The notes below the pieces were generated by a model. The model was given only the letters and a program-made list of their open reading frames with translations. It ran no database searches and was not told the DNA's origin. The position numbers were made by a program, and so were the translations under genes. A DNA stretch of 52,894 nucleotides, from NCBI GenBank assembly GCA_913049555.1, contig CAJWYM010000015.1, positions 1-52,894 of the forward strand. Reading direction: 5' to 3'. The stretch's first letter is position 1; each line of letters starts with the position of its first letter. The DNA comes from an uncultured Opitutia bacterium. Lineage in GTDB: Bacteria > Verrucomicrobiota > Verrucomicrobiia > Opitutales > CAJWYM01. Below are positions 24,898 through 34,191 of the stretch, in pieces.

Positions 24898-27672
24898 ATG
24901 AGCGGCTCCAATAAAAAATCTGGTTTCGCCTTCATTCTTGTAGCCCTCTCTTTAAGCTTCCTAATGCTTTTATTTGCTTTACTTGCAAAAGTGAACTTTG
25001 TTGCTTTGCAAAGAGGCCAAAATACGCTTTGGCAGGAAAAAGCGAAGCAAAACGCATTGTTGGGTCTAAAAGAAGCGATCTCAAAAATTCAAAATCATGC
25101 GGGCTCTGACTTTTGCATCTCTCAAACCAATCTCAAAAAGTTTGATCCAAAATATGGATGGCTAGCTGTCTGGAAAAGCGGGGAACCTAATAAAACTTGG
25201 ATCGTTTCTCAAAATAAAAAAAAGCTAGAAACCCCAAAAGAAATTTTTCATCGAAACCACTACCCTGTCACTGTTCCAGTATCCCATGTCGACGATTACA
25301 ATCAAAGAAAGTCCTCTTTTTCTTACTGGGTTTCAGGGGAAAATGAGAAAGTTGCCGTTAAAGGGATGCTATCTAAAACCTTTGCTGATTCTAATTTCTT
25401 TGAAAAATATGGCACGAATACCCCTTCAATACCGAACGTTTTTGGGATTTCAACCTTGATGCCCAATTTAGACTTTACAAAACCGGAAATAAAAAGCCAA
25501 TTGAGCCGCATTCTTTCTTTGGGACAACTAAAATATATATCCAACCAAAAAAAGAATTCGCAAGAATTTAGCCAATTCACCCTTGAAAGCTACGGATTGC
25601 TCACCTCGAGCAATCCTAAATTTCCAGGTTTTCGACACGACCTATCAAAAGAAACAAACCGCATTGAAATGGACTATCCTGAGATTGGAAAAGGAGTGCA
25701 AGATTACCTACAATTTTATGAAAAAACGATCCTCTCTGGCTCAAAAAAATCTCATTTATTGCTTCCTTTGATTGCTCCATCAACCTTAAATCTAAATCAA
25801 AGTTATTTAATAAATGCCCCCATACTCACCAATTTCATGCTTGCTTTTAGCCTGACTTCTCCTAGCGCAAAAAAACCGAATTTGTACACTAAAGCTCGTT
25901 TTTTTTGTGAATTATGGAATCCATACACGCATGAGATTGATGCTGGATTTAATAATGGAGGTGAATTTTTATTAAAAATATATGGGCTACCCAAGGTAAA
26001 AATGATCAACGCTTTGACTGGAAATCGATCCGAAATTGTGGACTTTCAAAAAATTTTTGGTGGCAAGGGGCCTATGCAAATAAAACTTAGCCACAACACA
26101 AAAGAAAAGTCCAACCGCTTCCTACCCGGCAGAACAATCAATTATGTAGGCTTCAATATGGAAGATCTATGGACCTTTGAAAAATGGCCTACCAAATCCA
26201 TGGACTCTAAAAAATGGAATGACAACTCATTTGCAGCTGGAGGAGGGTCTGGAATTCTAACAGAGACCAAAAGGATCCCCGCTTCCAAAATTAGAATTGA
26301 GTCTTCCGAGGCAACTTCCCTCTACATCGAAATGTATCACCGATATGCGGAATCTAATGAATCTTTGGTCGCCACTTATGGTCCTTTCAACTACTACCCA
26401 TTCAACACAAATCCTAATGGATCCTCTCCCAAAAATACCGGAGTGAAATTTGGCTATCATATCCAGCTAAAAGGACCCCATCATAGCAACGTAGATCCAG
26501 AAAAATACAGAGGGAGGTGGTTGGTAGATCATGACCCAAGAGATCCCACCATGTTGAAAGATCGTCCCGACTGGAATCTCTATTCCCGCTACACTTCAGT
26601 CAATGACGCAGCCACTCCAATTTTCCCAAACCCGAGTGAAGTTCATCACCAATCCATAGGCTCCGTGAAACATGATCGCCTTTTTGATCGAAGTAAGAAC
26701 AAAGATGGGGAGGGCTATACGAAGCTATATCAGGATGCTCCTGTATTTGAGCTTCCTAGGCGACCTCTTCTAAGTTTGGGAGAATTACAACACTTATATA
26801 TCCATGGAAAAGCTCCATTCAGTGTTGGTAATAGCTGGGGTTCCAAAGGTGAAACCAATACATCAGACTGGTTTGATCGCTATTACTTTTCAGGAAATTC
26901 TCTCACGGATATGGGAAACCATCCAGCTTACTACAAGATCGGTTTGGAGGATGGAGTCCATCACTCGAAAAACCACCTCATTAAAGGGGCTTTTAATATA
27001 AATTCTTGCGACCCCTTAGCTTGGAAAGCGTTTTTATCTTCGATCCATAGAGACCCATTTAAATACAATCTAATGGACGAGAATAAAGGTACTCCCTTGG
27101 GCACTTTTCAAATAAAAAACACCTCCAATTATTTCAATCGTTATGCTCATTCAGCTCATGAAACCTATTTTTCTCCAAACTCTCCAATCCACAACTATTC
27201 GGAAAAGGACCTACCCGAAAGAATCGCTCCTACAAAATGTCATCGCCAAGGATTTACTATTCTCAATGAAGATCAAATCTCCAAACTTTCAGAAAAAATC
27301 GCAAATAAAATTGCTCTTCGTGATCGCCCGTTTCAGCACATCTCTGAATTTCTATCTCCACAACCAAACAATCCGAAAAGCCTGTTAGAGGAGTGCCTTG
27401 ATAAAATTCAAGAGGCCCTTGATATAGATACCTACTCTGCAACCTACCTAACTCAAGCAGATCTTTTAAGCTCTCTAGCGCCCTTCATTACAACTCGTAA
27501 TGATACTTTTAAAATACTTTCCAAAGGAGAAGTGAAAAATAATCTCACCGGTCAATTGGAAAGCTCCATCCACTGTGAAGCAATCCTTCAAAAGATTCCA
27601 GAACTTCAATCCGATCTAAAGACCATTTTTCCAGTGCGAAAATTTAAAATCATTTCTTTTCGTTGGTTTTGA
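24898..27672 (+). CDS. Large prepilin-like protein, Verru_Chthon cassette protein A-like
   Basis: A 924-residue protein. It opens with a short basic leader ending KSGF at residues 8-11 and a single hydrophobic helix (about 11-32), as in type IV prepilin/PilX/GspK proteins, but has no Glu at position +5. Most of the remainder is a large extracytoplasmic region rich in Asn, Ser, His and Pro. The architecture matches the large pseudopilin-like A protein of the Verru_Chthon cassette known from Verrucomicrobiota, although the usual B, C and D partner genes are not here. Its likely place is the outer face of the inner membrane or a pilus-like structure. Cargo and function are unknown. Confidence 0.65.
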   Translation: MSGSNKKSGFAFILVALSLSFLMLLFALLAKVNFVALQRGQNTLWQEKAKQNALLGLKEAISKIQNHAGSDFCISQTNLKKFDPKYGWLAVWKSGEPNKTWIVSQNKKKLETPKEIFHRNHYPVTVPVSHVDDYNQRKSSFSYWVSGENEKVAVKGMLSKTFADSNFFEKYGTNTPSIPNVFGISTLMPNLDFTKPEIKSQLSRILSLGQLKYISNQKKNSQEFSQFTLESYGLLTSSNPKFPGFRHDLSKETNRIEMDYPEIGKGVQDYLQFYEKTILSGSKKSHLLLPLIAPSTLNLNQSYLINAPILTNFMLAFSLTSPSAKKPNLYTKARFFCELWNPYTHEIDAGFNNGGEFLLKIYGLPKVKMINALTGNRSEIVDFQKIFGGKGPMQIKLSHNTKEKSNRFLPGRTINYVGFNMEDLWTFEKWPTKSMDSKKWNDNSFAAGGGSGILTETKRIPASKIRIESSEATSLYIEMYHRYAESNESLVATYGPFNYYPFNTNPNGSSPKNTGVKFGYHIQLKGPHHSNVDPEKYRGRWLVDHDPRDPTMLKDRPDWNLYSRYTSVNDAATPIFPNPSEVHHQSIGSVKHDRLFDRSKNKDGEGYTKLYQDAPVFELPRRPLLSLGELQHLYIHGKAPFSVGNSWGSKGETNTSDWFDRYYFSGNSLTDMGNHPAYYKIGLEDGVHHSKNHLIKGAFNINSCDPLAWKAFLSSIHRDPFKYNLMDENKGTPLGTFQIKNTSNYFNRYAHSAHETYFSPNSPIHNYSEKDLPERIAPTKCHRQGFTILNEDQISKLSEKIANKIALRDRPFQHISEFLSPQPNNPKSLLEECLDKIQEALDIDTYSATYLTQADLLSSLAPFITTRNDTFKILSKGEVKNNLTGQLESSIHCEAILQKIPELQSDLKTIFPVRKFKIISFRWF

Positions 27673-27787
27673 TTGAGGAAATAGTATTTTAACCCAAGGG
27701 ATGCCTCAAAAAATGAAAATCAAAGTTCTCATAAGCGGTTCGACTTAAAAATATCCATTTGACACAAAAGCATCACTCCCAATTGAA

Positions 27788-27813
27788 TAGGGTTTTGGCT
27801 AGAAAAAACCCTA
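27788..27813. repeat. 9-bp hairpin upstream of the DJ-1 gene
   Basis: TAGGGTTTT pairs perfectly with AAAACCCTA across an 8-base loop, about 38 bases before the DJ-1/PfpI start codon. No T tract follows, so it is more likely a leader or operator element than a terminator for the preceding prepilin-like gene. Confidence 0.35.
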
Positions 27814-27850
27814 CCCGAATGAATCTAAAAGTAACAATCGCAAACGATTT

Positions 27851-28423
27851 ATGAGCCTTATAACAAAAATTTTAATCCCCTTGGCGGATGGTGTTGAAGA
27901 AATGGAAGCCGTTACGCCAATAGACTTATTGAGACGAGCTGATTTTTCAATCACTACTGCGGCTGTAGGAAAGTCCATTCATATCATCGGTAAAAACGCA
28001 ATCGGCTTCACTGCAGACAGGATGCTGAAAGATATAAAACCAGAAGAGATGGATGCCATAATTATTCCTGGAGGACCCGCTATTTTTGACCTTCTTGAAG
28101 ATGAAAATTTGCACCGGTTCATTCACTATTTTCAATCCCAGAAGAGTCCTATTGGAGCCATTTGCGCAGCCCCTTTATTACTCCAAAAACTTGGAATTTT
28201 AAAAGATAAAAAGTTTACCGGTCACCGATGTATCGAAGAAACAATGCCTACCCTAGACAAGAGGAAAGCGGTTGTAGTCGATGACAACATTATCACTTCC
28301 AGAGGAGCAGGAACCGCAACTCCTTTTGCTTTAACTCTTATAGAACTCTGGAAAGGTAAAAAAATTGCCGATCAAATTGCAGACGATATTCATTGGAACC
28401 CCAGTGGTAAATACCGAGAGTAA
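27851..28423 (+). CDS. DJ-1/PfpI (ThiJ/YajL) family protein
   Basis: A 190-residue class I glutamine-amidotransferase-like protein. GVEEMEAV contains the conserved acidic residue Glu19, and GAICAAPLLL holds the nucleophile-elbow Cys105, as in DJ-1, YajL and PfpI. IIIPGGPAI and SRGAGTATPFAL complete the signature. Bacterial members protect against oxidative or glyoxal stress or act as small hydrolases; the exact activity cannot be read. It is convergent with the small HhH gene, 7 bases away. Confidence 0.9.
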   Translation: MSLITKILIPLADGVEEMEAVTPIDLLRRADFSITTAAVGKSIHIIGKNAIGFTADRMLKDIKPEEMDAIIIPGGPAIFDLLEDENLHRFIHYFQSQKSPIGAICAAPLLLQKLGILKDKKFTGHRCIEETMPTLDKRKAVVVDDNIITSRGAGTATPFALTLIELWKGKKIADQIADDIHWNPSGKYRE

Positions 28424-28430
28424 ACAGGAC

Positions 28431-28712
28431 TTATTTCCATCGTTCTGGGTTCAACAGGCTGGGTTCTGGTTCTTCTGTATCCGCAAAATAAACCGCCAAT
28501 CGAAAAATAGACAAACGATCCTCTAGAGTCTCAGGGCATTTTTTTTTAAGATCTTCAAATAAAGTTTCTGGAGATCTACCTTGCAACTCATAGATTTCAT
28601 AAAATCCGCTGTCTATGATTGATCGGGCACCCCAGACTGGCATCCCTGGAATTCTCATAAAAGGAGACCGCAGTGCCTCTTGATCTACTTTCTTTTTTTT
28701 CTTTGGGATCAT
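28431..28712 (-). CDS. Small helix-hairpin-helix protein, Cdd1-like
   Basis: A 93-residue protein starting with a Lys-rich stretch (PKKKKK), then a helix-hairpin-helix-like core: FMRIPGMPVWGARSIIDSGF followed by ELQGRSPETLFEDLKKKCPETLEDRLSIFRLAVYFA in outline. This fits the pathogenicity-locus Cdd1 family (PF11731), whose members carry an HhH fold and may bind DNA. It is on the minus strand after dapB, 108 bases downstream. Function in the cell is unknown. Confidence 0.6.
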   Translation of the reverse strand: MIPKKKKKVDQEALRSPFMRIPGMPVWGARSIIDSGFYEIYELQGRSPETLFEDLKKKCPETLEDRLSIFRLAVYFADTEEPEPSLLNPERWK

Positions 28713-28820
28713 AAATTAAATTCCGTCTTTTTCTTATCAATCATAGGCCCAAGCTAAAATCAGAAATCGCTTTTGTAACCCTCGAGACCGATCCAAACAA
28801 AATTCATCGGAATCCTTCAC

Positions 28821-29552
28821 TCAATGAAGACCCAAAACATCTTGCATCGAATACAAACCTGGCTTTTGCGAGGTAACCCATTTGGATGCGTCCAGAGAAC
28901 CGTTGGCAAAAATATTTCGATTGCTAGCTTTGTGAGTCAACTCGATTCTTTCTCCATCCCCAGCAAAAATCACAGTGTGATCTCCAACGACATCCCCTCC
29001 GCGCAAGGTATGCATTCCAATCTCTTTTACTGGTCTTGGACCAATAATTCCCTCACGACCGTGCTTCACTTCGTCATCAGAAAGTTTAAAAGACTCTTGG
29101 AGAACTTCCAGCAAACGAGCCGCAGTCCCACTGGGAGCATCCACTTTGTGCTTGTGATGCATTTCTATTACTTCGGGATCGTAGCCCTCTTGGAGAACTT
29201 CTGCAGTTTTCTGAGTTAAATAGAAAAGTAAATTCACACCCGTAGAATAATTTCCAGCCCAAACAATCGGAATTTTTTGAGTAGCAGCCAGAATCCATTC
29301 CCTTTCCTCTTCAGAGTGCCCGGTCGTCCCGATCACAACCGGCTTGCGATATTTTACTGCTAATTCAACGATTTTAGGAGTTATTGAATGGATACTAAAG
29401 TCAATGATTGCATCACATCCCGAAATAAAACTTTCTGGGTCTATCCCTTGATCTACTTCCCCATGAACTTCAATCCCCTTGAGGGGAGCGCATTCAATAA
29501 TAGCTTGCCCCATTCTACCTGCTGAACCATTTACCAATATTTTGTGTGCCAT
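28821..29552 (-). CDS. dapB: 4-hydroxy-tetrahydrodipicolinate reductase
   Basis: A 243-residue NAD(P)H-dependent enzyme, the second committed step of lysine and diaminopimelate synthesis. It has the Rossmann start ILVNGSAGRMGQAI, DFSIH, VIGTTGHS, and the catalytic signature MHHKHKVDAPSGTA with His132 and Lys136, followed by RGGDVVGDHTV. It follows dapA by 12 bases in the same direction, so substrate passes from one gene product to the next within an operon. Confidence 0.96.
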   Translation of the reverse strand: MAHKILVNGSAGRMGQAIIECAPLKGIEVHGEVDQGIDPESFISGCDAIIDFSIHSITPKIVELAVKYRKPVVIGTTGHSEEEREWILAATQKIPIVWAGNYSTGVNLLFYLTQKTAEVLQEGYDPEVIEMHHKHKVDAPSGTAARLLEVLQESFKLSDDEVKHGREGIIGPRPVKEIGMHTLRGGDVVGDHTVIFAGDGERIELTHKASNRNIFANGSLDASKWVTSQKPGLYSMQDVLGLH

Positions 29553-29564
29553 AATGATTTGTTT

Positions 29565-30461
29565 CTATTTTAAAAAATCGCGGCTTCTTTCCAACACAGC
29601 CTCAAGCACAGCCTGATTCGATTGCTCTAAACCGCAAAGAGGCAATCGCACTTCATCCGACGTCAACAATCCGAGCTTTTTCATCAAATACTTGATAGGA
29701 ACCGGATTCGGTTCAATAAAAAGAGTTTTGAATAATTCGTTGTACTTAAGATGCAAATGAACCGCTCCTTGCAAATCGTTCTTCAGTCCCAACTGAACAA
29801 GTTCTGAAACCTGAGCGGGGAAAGCGTTTGAAGCAACACTGATTACACCCTCGGCACCCGCCCCCATAAAAGGAATTGTCAAACCATCATCCCCACTGAG
29901 AATTAAATAATCCTCTCCGAGTGAATTCCTCAAGGCTGTCACCTTGTCACAGGAACCCCCAGCCTCTTTTATTCCGGCTACATGCGGATAATTCCGATAG
30001 AGCTTTTTACAGACCTCAACCGACACTTCAATATTGCAGCGCCCGGGAATGGAATAAAGCACAATTGGTTTTTCCGTGGACTCGGCAATTTTTGCAAAAT
30101 GCCGATAAACACCTTCTTGACTTGGCTTGTTATAGTAGGGTGCAACTATCAAAAAAGCATTGGCCCCCAATTTATCTGCTTCGACGGTTAATTGGACTGC
30201 CTCACTCGTAGAATTGGCTCCAGTACCTGCAATTACAGGGCCTCGACTGTTTGCATATTCAACCGTTTTTTCGATCACCGCAAGGTGCTCTTTGGTATTT
30301 AAAGTTGGAGATTCACCCGTCGTTCCCACAGAGACTAGGCCATCCACACCGTTGTTAAATTGGTAATCAACCAGCTTTTCTAAGCAATTCCAATCCACTT
30401 TGTCGTCGAGAAGAGGGGTGACTAAAGCTGTGTGTGTTCCGCGGTAACTTTTAATGTTCAT
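29565..30461 (-). CDS. dapA: 4-hydroxy-tetrahydrodipicolinate synthase
   Basis: A 298-residue TIM-barrel lyase that condenses pyruvate with aspartate semialdehyde. GTTGESPTL (Thr47/Thr48), YYNKPSQEG, LYSIPGR with Tyr136 and AGIKEAGG with Schiff-base Lys165 are all as expected. The ATG at 30461 (MNIKSYRGT) is preferred over a start at 30515 that adds 18 residues not found in the family. Upstream is a 138-base divergent spacer shared with aspS. Confidence 0.96.
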   Translation of the reverse strand: MNIKSYRGTHTALVTPLLDDKVDWNCLEKLVDYQFNNGVDGLVSVGTTGESPTLNTKEHLAVIEKTVEYANSRGPVIAGTGANSTSEAVQLTVEADKLGANAFLIVAPYYNKPSQEGVYRHFAKIAESTEKPIVLYSIPGRCNIEVSVEVCKKLYRNYPHVAGIKEAGGSCDKVTALRNSLGEDYLILSGDDGLTIPFMGAGAEGVISVASNAFPAQVSELVQLGLKNDLQGAVHLHLKYNELFKTLFIEPNPVPIKYLMKKLGLLTSDEVRLPLCGLEQSNQAVLEAVLERSRDFLK

Positions 30462-30599
30462 ATATAAAAATTGTCTTACTTTTAAGACTTTAATGAAGCA
30501 ATATTGCAAATGCATTCAGGATCATTCAAGGAAAAGATTGCATTTTATCCAATAAATTAAGTAAATCTTCACTTTTGTATTATCAGATTAAAACAAACC

Positions 30600-32399
30600 A
30601 TGATCAGAACTCATCATTGTAGCCAATTAACAATTTTAAATGCCGGAGAAGAGGCAAGCCTATCTGGATGGATTGATTCTGTCCGGGACCACGGAGGAAT
30701 CCTCTTTATTGATTTGAGAGATCGAGAAGGGATCACCCAGATCAAATTAGATCCTAAAAATGAGGAATTGGCCCAGAAATTTGACCAATTAAAGCCTGAG
30801 TCTGTAATTCAAGCTTCAGGTATTGTTGAGGCTCGACCCGAAGAAACCAAAAATAAAAGTCTTTTCACTGGTGAAATAGAAATCGATGTTCATAGTCTAA
30901 ATGTGCTCAACATTTCCAAGACCCCTCCTTTTACAATTGATGCCAGTTCAGACAAAGTAAACGAAGATTTACGCCTAAAATATCGTTACCTAGATCTACG
31001 TCGCCCCACGAATGCAAAAATGCTTCGGACTCGTCACAATACCGCCAAGTCCGTTCGAGACTACTTAGACGAGAACGGATTTTTAGAAGTAGAAACTCCC
31101 ATGCTGTTTAAAAGCACTCCCGAAGGGGCTCGTGAATTTTTAGTCCCTAGTCGGATGAATGCAGGGGAATTCTATGCACTTCCACAGTCTCCCCAACAAT
31201 ACAAGCAAATGCTAATGGTAGCAGGAGTTGAAAAATACTACCAATTGGCTCGCTGTTTCCGGGATGAAGATTTGCGCTCAGATCGACAACCTGAATTTAC
31301 TCAAATCGATTTGGAACTTTCATTTATTGATCGCGAAGATATGTATCAATTGATTGAAGGTTTGATGCAAAGAGTCTGGAAAGACGTCTTAGATGTAGAA
31401 CTCAAAACTCCCTTTCAAAGAATGCCCTACCAAGAGGCGATGGATCAATACGGAGTGGATAAACCAGATCTTCGTTTTGACTTACAAATTGAAGACTTCA
31501 GTTCTACCTTCGAGAAGTCTGATTTTAAGGTTTTTGCGGGAGCCGTGCATTCAGGTGGAGTGATCAAAGCCTTCAACGCAAAAGGACTTGCAGATATTAC
31601 TCAAGGGGAGTTGAAAAACCTAGAGAGCATTGCAAAAACTCTTGGAGCAAAGGGCCTTGCCTTTATTAAGGCTCAAAATGGAGAGTGGAAATCTCCAATA
31701 CTCAAATTTTTAAGCGATTCAGAAAAGGAAGCACTTAAAAGCCGCCTTCAAATTGAAGATGGAGATCTAATTTTCTTCGCTGCTACCAAATGGGAACAAG
31801 CATGTAATATTTTAGGCCGCATTCGCTTAGAATCTAGGGACCTACTTATTGCAAGGGAGAGGATTGAAATCGATCCAAACGATTATCGCTTTCTATGGGT
31901 CGTAGACTTCCCGCTCATGTCTTATGAAGAAGAAGAAGGTCGTTATGTTGCCACTCATCATCCATTTACATCTCCCATACTAGAGGATATTGAACTTTTA
32001 GATACAGATCCTAAATCTGTAAGAGGCCAGCACTACGATTTAGTTCTCAACGGAGTGGAACTTGGCGGAGGCAGTATTCGTATCCATCAACCAGATCTCC
32101 AACAAAAAGTCTTCGAAGAGGTTCTCAAAATCCCGGCAGAAGTTGTAAAAAGCCGATTTGGATATATGCTCCATTCATTTCAGTATGGAGCACCTCCTCA
32201 TGGAGGGATTGCTTTCGGCCTTGATAGAATGGTTGCTATATTAACAGGTCGTTCCAGTATTCGAGATGTTATTGCTTTTCCAAAAACTCAAAAAGGCCAA
32301 GACTTGATGACAGATTCCCCCACCCCAGCTTCCCAAAAACAGTTGAAAGACTTGCATATTAAAACTCTGCCCATCGCCAAAACTCAACAAAACAGCTAA
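30600..32399 (+). CDS. aspS: Aspartyl-tRNA synthetase (bacterial type)
   Basis: A 599-residue class II synthetase: an N-terminal anticodon-binding OB domain (about 1-110), the catalytic core with LRYRYLDLRRP, FRDEDLRSDRQPEFTQ (motif 2) and GIAFGLDR (motif 3), and the bacterial GAD insertion (about 285-410). Normal length for bacterial AspRS. Whether it also charges tRNA-Asn depends on asparaginyl-tRNA synthetase or GatCAB elsewhere. It leads the close-packed run aspS-rpiB-clpP-nudix (spacers 4, 22 and 23 bases). Confidence 0.96.
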   Translation: MIRTHHCSQLTILNAGEEASLSGWIDSVRDHGGILFIDLRDREGITQIKLDPKNEELAQKFDQLKPESVIQASGIVEARPEETKNKSLFTGEIEIDVHSLNVLNISKTPPFTIDASSDKVNEDLRLKYRYLDLRRPTNAKMLRTRHNTAKSVRDYLDENGFLEVETPMLFKSTPEGAREFLVPSRMNAGEFYALPQSPQQYKQMLMVAGVEKYYQLARCFRDEDLRSDRQPEFTQIDLELSFIDREDMYQLIEGLMQRVWKDVLDVELKTPFQRMPYQEAMDQYGVDKPDLRFDLQIEDFSSTFEKSDFKVFAGAVHSGGVIKAFNAKGLADITQGELKNLESIAKTLGAKGLAFIKAQNGEWKSPILKFLSDSEKEALKSRLQIEDGDLIFFAATKWEQACNILGRIRLESRDLLIARERIEIDPNDYRFLWVVDFPLMSYEEEEGRYVATHHPFTSPILEDIELLDTDPKSVRGQHYDLVLNGVELGGGSIRIHQPDLQQKVFEEVLKIPAEVVKSRFGYMLHSFQYGAPPHGGIAFGLDRMVAILTGRSSIRDVIAFPKTQKGQDLMTDSPTPASQKQLKDLHIKTLPIAKTQQNS

Positions 32400-32403
32400 T
32401 ATT

Positions 32404-32841
32404 ATGAAAATTGCAATTGGTTCTGACCATGCTGGATTCAAACACAAAGAAGTCATTGTTGCTTATCTGCGTTCCAAGGGACATGAAGTGATTGATTTTG
32501 GAACAAACTCTAATGAATCGTGTGACTACCCAACTTATATCAAACCGACTGCAAAAGCTGTAGCTTCTGGCGATTGTGATAAAGGAATCGTTCTTGGTGG
32601 CAGCGGAAATGGAGAACAAATTTCTGCGAATAAAGTGAAGGGGATCCGTTGTGCGCTGTGCTGGAATTTAGATACCGCTAAACTTGCGGCTCAGCACAAT
32701 GATGCCAATATGATCTCCATTGGAGAAAGACAGACAACCCAAGAAGATGCATTGCATATTGTGGATACTTGGTTGTCAGCCGCTTTTGAAGGAGGTCGCC
32801 ACCTCCGCCGAATCAATCAACTTGAGATCGATCTCGACTGA
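32404..32841 (+). CDS. rpiB: Ribose-5-phosphate isomerase B-like protein
   Basis: A 145-residue RpiB/LacAB isomerase interconverting ribose-5- and ribulose-5-phosphate. IAIGSDHAGF and HEVIDFGT are conserved. The active-site loop reads GIVLGGSGNGEQISANK: the Cys of E. coli-type RpiB is absent, and Glu71 stands where the mycobacterial enzyme uses Glu75 as catalytic base. The His/Arg phosphate-binding residues (HN, GGRHLRR) are present. It starts 4 bases after aspS behind TAATATT with no Shine-Dalgarno. Confidence 0.92.
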   Translation: MKIAIGSDHAGFKHKEVIVAYLRSKGHEVIDFGTNSNESCDYPTYIKPTAKAVASGDCDKGIVLGGSGNGEQISANKVKGIRCALCWNLDTAKLAAQHNDANMISIGERQTTQEDALHIVDTWLSAAFEGGRHLRRINQLEIDLD

Positions 32842-32863
32842 TTTTAACCCCAGAAAAAAAATT

Positions 32864-33442
32864 ATGCCTAAAAAAGAAGAGGAAAAAAAAGAGAAAAAAG
32901 ACGACATTCAAATCCAACAAAAGTTTTTAGAAGAAAGAAAAATCTTTTTGTGGGGCGAAGTGAGTGATAAATCTGCCAGAGATGTAACCGAAAAATTATT
33001 GTATCTCGAAATGGTCGCTCCAGGTGAGGAGATCACTTTTTATATCAACACTCCAGGTGGATCTATCACGGCCGGTATGGCAGTTTATGACACGATGCAA
33101 TTGATTAGTTCTCCCATCAAAGTTGTGGTTACAGGGATGGCAGCAAGTATGGGTTCCATTTTACTTTGTGGAGCGACTAAAGGAATGAGGTATATCTACC
33201 CCCATGCTCGGGTTTTGATCCACCAACCTCTTATCTCAGGAAGAATGGTTGCACAAGCAGTAGATATCAATATTCAAGCAGAGGAGATGGAAAAACTCAG
33301 AGAGGAACTCAATGGGATTCTTGCCGTCTCTTCCGGTCAAGATATGGAAAAGATTCAACAAGATACGGATCGTGACTTTTATCTAAATGCTAAAGAGGCC
33401 ATTGAATACGGATTAGCAGACGAAATTGTTGAAAAAATTTAA
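32864..33442 (+). CDS. clpP: ATP-dependent Clp protease proteolytic subunit
   Basis: A 192-residue ClpP serine peptidase that forms the barrel of Clp proteases. The triad is Ser95 in GMAASMGS, His120 in VLIHQP and Asp171 in TDRDF. FYINTPGGSITAGMAVYD is the substrate-groove signature. A Lys/Glu-rich N-terminal extension (PKKEEEKKEKKDD) replaces the usual N-terminal loop. ATG at 32864 is chosen; the same frame extends back into rpiB but without family similarity. ClpX/ClpA partners are not in the window. Confidence 0.94.
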   Translation: MPKKEEEKKEKKDDIQIQQKFLEERKIFLWGEVSDKSARDVTEKLLYLEMVAPGEEITFYINTPGGSITAGMAVYDTMQLISSPIKVVVTGMAASMGSILLCGATKGMRYIYPHARVLIHQPLISGRMVAQAVDINIQAEEMEKLREELNGILAVSSGQDMEKIQQDTDRDFYLNAKEAIEYGLADEIVEKI

Positions 33443-33465
33443 AGCTTATCTTAAATAAAAGATCT

Positions 33466-34059
33466 GTGAATATTTGTGAAAAAATTACCCTCAATAATTC
33501 AAGATCTCCGTGGAAACGATTGAGTTCAAAAAAGATTTATGACAATCCTTGGATTTGTATCGATGAAGATCAAGTAATCAATCCATCCGGCAATCTTGGC
33601 ATTTACGGGAAAGTCCAGATGAAAAACCTGGCCATTGGGATCATTCCAATAGATCCAGACTCGAACACTTGGTTGGTCGGTCAATACCGTTACATGCTCG
33701 ATCAGTATTCTTGGGAAATTCCTATGGGAGGATGCCCTCAGGGTGAACTTCCCGAGGAGGCAGCATTGAGAGAGTTGAAAGAGGAAACTGGACTGGTTGC
33801 CAATAGACTCACTCGCATTCAGGAAATTCACACATCCAATTCCGTAACAAACGAATTTGGAATCGTATTTTTAGCAGAAAATTTAGAACAAAAAAATGCA
33901 GAGCTCGAGGAAACAGAGGATATTACAACCGTAAAAATACCTTTGATAGAAGCGATCCAAATGGCTTACGAAAATAAAATTACCGACTCTATCAGCGTGT
34001 CTGGTTTATTGAAAGTAGCCCTTTTGAAAAAGATAGAACTTCCACCAGCAAAAAAATAA
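33466..34059 (+). CDS. NUDIX hydrolase, ADP-ribose pyrophosphatase-like
   Basis: A 197-residue protein with a complete Nudix box, GX5EX7REUXEEXGU, seen as GELPEEAALRELKEETGLV around residues 92-110. The upstream WEIPMGG and the NPWICIDEDQV strand at the N-terminus resemble NudF/ADP-ribose pyrophosphatases, which cleave ADP-ribose to AMP and ribose-5-phosphate. Neighbouring rpiB acts on ribose-5-phosphate, so a functional link is possible but unproven. The start is GTG at 33466; no ATG precedes the domain. Confidence 0.86.
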   Translation: MNICEKITLNNSRSPWKRLSSKKIYDNPWICIDEDQVINPSGNLGIYGKVQMKNLAIGIIPIDPDSNTWLVGQYRYMLDQYSWEIPMGGCPQGELPEEAALRELKEETGLVANRLTRIQEIHTSNSVTNEFGIVFLAENLEQKNAELEETEDITTVKIPLIEAIQMAYENKITDSISVSGLLKVALLKKIELPPAKK

Positions 34060-34191
34060 TGCTAATTTAAATCTCTTTTTAACAAGGGTTTCAATAATTC
34101 TATAAATGATTTGCAAAAACTTAGTTTGACCAACCTATTCTCAAAGTATTATCAACATCTAAAAGACAACCACAAACACACTTAATATTTT

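Noticed and set aside
32720-32863. Upstream extension of the clpP frame inside rpiB
   Set aside because: The added 48 residues have no ClpP similarity and lie within the rpiB gene in another frame; the ATG at 32864 gives a normal ClpP length.
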